Shown here: positions 59,677 through 64,000 of the stretch, piece by piece | Position numbering within the stretch: position 1 is the stretch's first letter | How the letters are laid out: each line of letters starts with the position of its first letter | Source of the DNA: Cerrena zonata | Taxonomy: Eukaryota > Basidiomycota > Agaricomycetes > Polyporales > Cerrenaceae | Reading direction: 5' to 3' | Length of the DNA stretch: 64,000 bases | NCBI GenBank assembly: GCA_038087015.1 | Contig: JASBNA010000002.1 | Location: 124,001 to 188,000 of the forward strand | Translations under genes and position numbers: made by a program | The notes under the pieces: model-generated | Databases searched by the model: none | Seen by the model: the letters and a program-made list of their open reading frames with translations, nothing else | Told to the model about the DNA's origin: nothing

Positions 59677-61556
59677 ATGGCCTCCTTCAAGGACCATTCC
59701 TCCCAGGCCTCCATGCCATCCTACACCTCCCAGCCCTCCTACAACATCCCCATCCCCTCTCTCTTTTCCGCTGCTGCTGGGTCTGCAACTTGGCTCTACA
59801 CCACCCTCGCTATTGTTGCTTCCCTGCTCATCCTCGAGCAGTCTGTCTATCGATACAAGAAACGTCACTTGCCCGGCGCAACATGGACCATCCCCGTCAT
59901 TGGCAAGTTTGCAGACTCGATGAAGCCCACCATGGAGGGCTACATGAAACAATGGAACTCGGGTGCCCTTAGTGCCATCAGTGTCTTCAACATGTACGCT
60001 TTGCTTGCCTTTTCTGCGCATTCACACGAGATTAATTGGACTGACCCCGTTCGCGATAATAGTTTCATCGTCATGGCCTCGACGAATGAATTCGCCCGCA
60101 AGATCCTCAACTCACCTAATCACGCCGAACCCTGCCTCGTGCACTCCGCAAAGGCCATCCTCAGCCCCGACAACTGGTCAGTCATATATACCAATTTGAC
60201 TATCATGCTCACGAATTACATCCGACCTCTAACACGTGCTCTACTTTTCCTATAGGGTCTTCTTGACTGGTAAAACCCATGTTGAATACCGCCGTGGTCT
60301 TAACGGGCTCTTCACCCGTCGTGCCTTGAGCATGTACGTGCAACTCCAAAACGTCATCACTCGTAAACATTTCGCTGTCTGGCTCGAAGACGCCAAGAAG
60401 GACCCATCGGCCAAGGAAATCATGATGACCGCACGTAACCTCAACATGGAGACCTCTCTCAAAGTCTTCTGCGGAAACCACCTTCCTGACCAAGCCACCT
60501 ACGAGATCAGTGAAAAGTACTGGAACATCACCCTCGCTTTGGAATTGGTCAACTTCCCATTCGCGTTCCCGGGTACAAAGGTGTACAAGGCTAAGCAGGC
60601 TAGCAAGGCTGCGATGAAGTGGCTCGAGTTGGCTGTTTCAAGAAGTAGAGTCGCTGTTGCGAATGGTGTTGAACCTGAATGCATGTTGGATGAATGGTTC
60701 AAGATCTTGAATGACCCCACCTACAAGGGCCGTAAGGAATTCACCGATCGCGAAATGGCCATGGTCATCTTCTCCTTCCTCTTTGCTTCCCAGGATGCCA
60801 TGTCCAGTGGTCTGATCTACGGGTTCCAGCACCTGGCTGACCATCCTGACATCCTTGCTAAAATCCGTGAGGAACAGCTCCGTGTGCGTGGTGGTGACCC
60901 CGATAAGCCGTTGACGATGGAAATGCTCGATGCATCGACTTACCTCATGGCATTCGTCAAAGAAACTTTACGTGTCAAGCCTCCAGTGACCATGGTCCCC
61001 TACAAAACGACCAAAGCCTTCCCCATCTCCGATGACTACACCGTCCCCTCCAACTCCATGGTCATCCCCTCCTTCTACATGTCCCTCCACGACCCAGAAG
61101 TCTACCCCCAACCGGACGAACTCCAACCCGAACGTTGGTTAGACCCCGAAGGCAGCGCGAACAAGAACCCCCGGAATTACTTGGTCTTCGGCAGTGGTCC
61201 CCATCGATGCATCGGTCTCGAGTATGCGATGAGCAATATCGCGTTGGTCCTTGCGGATGCGTCGATGATGTTGGAATGGGAGCATGAGCTGACGCCTGAA
61301 AGCGATAAAGTCCAGTGAGTTTATACATCCCCCCCTTCCCTCTGTAACCAATGGCGTCATGCCTATATATCTGGCCTTCTCTCCACTTCCACTTCCACTG
61401 CCCCTTCCCGCTCTCGGCACGGGGAGGCGTTTATTGATCACAACTCTAATGTGATTCGAGATCTGACCACTTTTTATATATCTGTATAGGATCATCGCCA
61501 CCCTGTTCCCTCAGGATGGTTGCAAACTCAAACTCCGCCCTCGGCAACACGTATAA
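59677..61556 (+). CDS. ERG5: sterol C-22 desaturase (CYP61)
   Basis: Four exons. The N-terminal half carries one membrane anchor (WLYTTLAIVASLLILEQSVY). Cytochrome P450 motifs follow: FLFASQDAMSSGLIYG (I helix), FVKETLRVKPPVTM (ExxR), PERWLDPEGS and FGSGPHRCIGLEYAMSN with the haem-binding Cys. The C-terminus is KLKLRPRQHV. PGATWTIPVIGKFADSMKPT and EYRRGLNGLFTRRAL are distinctive of CYP61. Erg5 introduces the C22-C23 double bond of ergosterol in the endoplasmic reticulum, using NADPH-P450 reductase. Introns lie after VFN, after LSPDNW (60178 region) and before IIATLFPQDG. The gene looks intact. Confidence 0.96.
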
Positions 61557-62239
61557 ACCCCGAACGACCACAAAACGCTAACGCAGATAACATGGTTTTT
61601 TCAACGTCCAACATTCAAGAATTTTCCTTGTCGATTGTTACGTTCACTCACGAGAAGGATTTCCCCCCACCCCCCCCTCTTCATTCATTTTTTTCTTCAA
61701 CCCCTCACGCCTCTTTTTATACCCTCTTTTCTCTCTGGCGCAATAGTGGTGACCGATGTCCATCGCCGAACCCTGTGACAGTGGTAGTGGTACGACCTGA
61801 ACAAATTTTAGAGTAGAAAGCCCTGTAAAGTCTTGAATGACTGGGGTGGAAGGCAATACGTTGCCAATTAATATCAGAAGCTTTTGAGCCTGTAATCTTC
61901 CTTTTTCTGACTGTTATCGGAGAATATACCTCTCCACGCCTACATATGGGTCTCTGTCCGGTAGGTACCTAAAATACAAATATTCCAGCCGGAATCTTGG
62001 TGCGCATTTGGTACCCTCAGGGATGGGCGTGTGTTTAACGGCTGTAAACACTGACCGGCGACGTTTCGAAACTTGATGCAATTATAACTACAAATTGATA
62101 AATATGCTACAGTCAGGGTGAAACGATGTCATGTACAGGGAGCGTAACAGTATCTGCCAATTCTTGGTCATCGGATGAGCGTCGTCGCTAAACATATGCA
62201 TAAATCCTCATAAACATGGTCTCAATAACAATGTGTAAT
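61557..62239. other. convergent intergenic
   Basis: ERG5 3' flank, with a poly-C/T tract at 61660-61690. No gene; open frames come from this low-complexity sequence. Confidence 0.4.
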
Positions 62240-62760
62240 CTATTTTCGGACCTCCTTCTTGAAATCTTCGGTACCTTGTCTCGCACCGGCAGCAGCCTAC
62301 GTATATACTCTCAGTTAGATGCTGTTTGAAAAACAAGGTGGGTAAACATGAGATATACCTGATTGGCTTTTTGGCCAACAACTTCGGAGGTCTCTTTTGT
62401 CTTCTCCTTTGCTACGCCTAGTAACGACAACGTGTTAATCGAATACGGTCATAATGTAAAGTTAGGGTCTCAACGGCAAAACTACGTACCCACGGTTTCC
62501 TTCGTCTTCTCAGTCAATTCCTCGCCCTTTTCGATCCCAGCAGCCAGTTTCTGTCCTAGTGTTTTGTTAACCTGAGTCCATCAAGTTAGTAACTAGAAGA
62601 TGCCAGTGAGAAGCGTTACAATGGAAAGTACCTGGTCGGCGACCTCCTTCACTTTCTCAGTCGCGGTCTTCGCGGCGACAGGGGACGCATGGAACGCTCT
62701 CGACCTCGAAGCGAATACAATACGAGTGTTGACGGAAGCAAATGCAGTTCGGAGAGACAT
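62240..62760 (-). CDS. mitochondrial LEA-like stress protein (predicted)
   Basis: Four exons on the minus strand join in frame to a small protein of about 120 residues. The start MSLRTAFASVNTRIVFASRS is Arg/Ser rich without acidic residues and is followed by RAFHASPVAAKTA, a good mitochondrial presequence with a likely cleavage near the AFHAS region. The rest is amphipathic Ala/Lys/Glu/Thr sequence with repeated 11-mer-like units (TATEKVKEVADQVN, GEELTEKTKETVGVA, KEKTKETSEVVGQKA), ending KKEVRK, as in group 3 LEA or CsbD-like proteins. Such proteins protect membranes and enzymes during drying or stress. A TATA-like element lies near 62861-62870 upstream on the minus strand. Exact family not confirmed. 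Confidence 0.72.
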
Positions 62761-64000
62761 GATGATAATCAAAAGCTTGACGTTATTCAACAAATATTAA
62801 TGTAATGCCGTCGTGGAAGGAAGAGAGAAGTAGAGTTTAGTATTCTCTGTATACACGGCAGTTTATATACTGAACACTATTTCGTTGGCGGGGACCCATG
62901 ACGTCGATTTGGCGTAGTGACATCGTCGAGTCCCAAGCTGTCTCGTAGAGTATGAGTGGTATGATGTCATACCCTAGCAAGCTTTCGATCATCAGTTACC
63001 TGCCAAATATGGAAAGTGTTCAAGTTCCATCAATACGGACTCGACTCGGACATCGTTCGGTGTATCATATGAGTCACAGTTATTGGCAGGATAGCTCGCC
63101 CAAGAAATCAAGAAATTAAAACTGTGTTGCACTCATGAGAGCCTCGATACTTGGCCTAAGGAATGAGCTGGCTCGTTGCTAACCTTCTGCTCAAAGCACG
63201 ACAGAATTGGGACATCTGATCCTGGTCCTTGCTCAGAGGCACCTCTGTAAGAGGAATGACAAGCCATAACTACGTCATCTAAGCGTAATTTCTGGTGGGA
63301 CGAGCTAGTAATCTGCAAACGGCTGTAAGTTCCTAAGAAATAGTTGCCGAGTGTTGTGGTTTCACTGTCGACATTAGGTCAAGTTTGAAAGGGTCCGAAT
63401 CGTCCGATGACCAGCCTTGAGTCGAAGATTTCACTTACTTCTCAAAAGGGTCCGCGGCTACAAGGTTGTAGCCATTTTAGAACATGAACATTCTCTAACT
63501 GGCGAGTTCCTATTGCAAGACTTATCATATTCAGCTGGATTTCTATCACGGGAATGGTTCAATACCGCATGTAACGAGATTGATAGAATGTCTAACTCAC
63601 ATACATCGATACGTCCATATTGAAAGGTACTGCATCACACAGGGACTACATAGGACCAGACGCATCATATCACCGCAATATGGATACATTCTGAATGAAT
63701 TGATCGGAGCTGAGATACTAGAGCCATAGTGCGCATTGCACCAGAAGCATTTCAATAAGTTGGGAGTTGCTAACAGAATACAACGTTTGCCGAGAGAAGT
63801 CACCCGATGACGACCCGATCGATCTTCATTCTTCTCGACTCGGAGCAGTCCACGTTGATCTTATACCACCTTCTTGCAGAAATCAAACGCCAACATACTT
63901 GACATTTGCCACATACCCGCCAAGAAGGAAATCTTAGACTCTCAATCCTTGAAGAATGGAAGAACCTCATGTTGTCGTAAACCTCAAAACCTCGATGACG
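62761..64000. other. right end, no supported gene
   Basis: Beyond the LEA-like promoter the frames are short and unpatterned. A gene continuing past the window edge may exist, but nothing here supports it. Confidence 0.35.

Noticed and set aside
1..64000. CRISPR arrays, insertion sequences, phage or plasmid features
   Set aside because: No regularly spaced repeats, transposase frames or terminal inverted repeats were seen; gene structure is eukaryotic throughout.

Overview
This window reads as nuclear DNA of a basidiomycete fungus, most likely an agaricomycete (mushroom-forming) relative. Genes sit on both strands. Almost all are split by short introns of about 45-70 nt with GT/AG ends, promoters are TATA and pyrimidine rich, and the recognisable proteins are typically fungal (ERG5, VAC8, ROK1, PHO85, a hybrid histidine kinase and a DIC1-type carrier). 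I see no rRNA, CRISPR array, insertion sequence or operon structure, and no convincing tRNA. All exon joins were traced by eye from reading frame, splice sites and family motifs, without alignment.

Left part (1-9.5 kb): a small secreted protein (760-1317), a gene-poor stretch, two tandem four-helix membrane proteins of unknown function (3151-4162 and 4802-5877) and a minus-strand PheA/TfdB-type flavin monooxygenase (6182-8276). This is the most accessory-looking region.

Middle-left (9.5-30 kb) is mostly housekeeping: a GH16 glucanase (9547-11340), ribosomal protein S29 (11995-12281), an SprT/GCNA-type protease (12612-14530), VAC8 (15132-17544), CCA1 (17748-20003), an HMG-box factor (20418-21686), ROK1 (22894-25080), a DIC1-like carrier (25518-27098) and SUB2 (27595-29874). 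VAC8/CCA1 and DIC1/SUB2 are divergent pairs sharing short promoters.

Middle-right (30-45 kb): a 10.2-kb hybrid histidine kinase gene (30346-40583; kinase-like, AAA-type NTPase, GAF, histidine kinase and receiver domains), then an MFS transporter (40757-43047, minus) divergent from a formamidopyrimidine-DNA glycosylase (43391-45025).

Right part (45-64 kb): a G-rich duplicated block, a small basic protein, PHO85 (47972-49521) divergent from UTP5 (49846-52396), an F-box protein (52813-55403), a large disordered protein of unknown function (55891-58824), sterol C-22 desaturase ERG5 (59677-61556) and a mitochondrial LEA-like protein (62240-62760).

Most genes do not form one pathway. ROK1, UTP5 and S29 serve ribosome production. 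SUB2 serves mRNA splicing and export. The hybrid kinase and PHO85 are signalling proteins. The most notable observations are: (i) the kinase-like domain of the hybrid histidine kinase has lost both catalytic aspartates; (ii) single-base frame breaks occur inside conserved SUB2 and histidine-kinase segments, with a further frame conflict in CCA1, which suggests either draft-assembly errors or real lesions; (iii) the two tandem tetraspan genes may be an undescribed small family.
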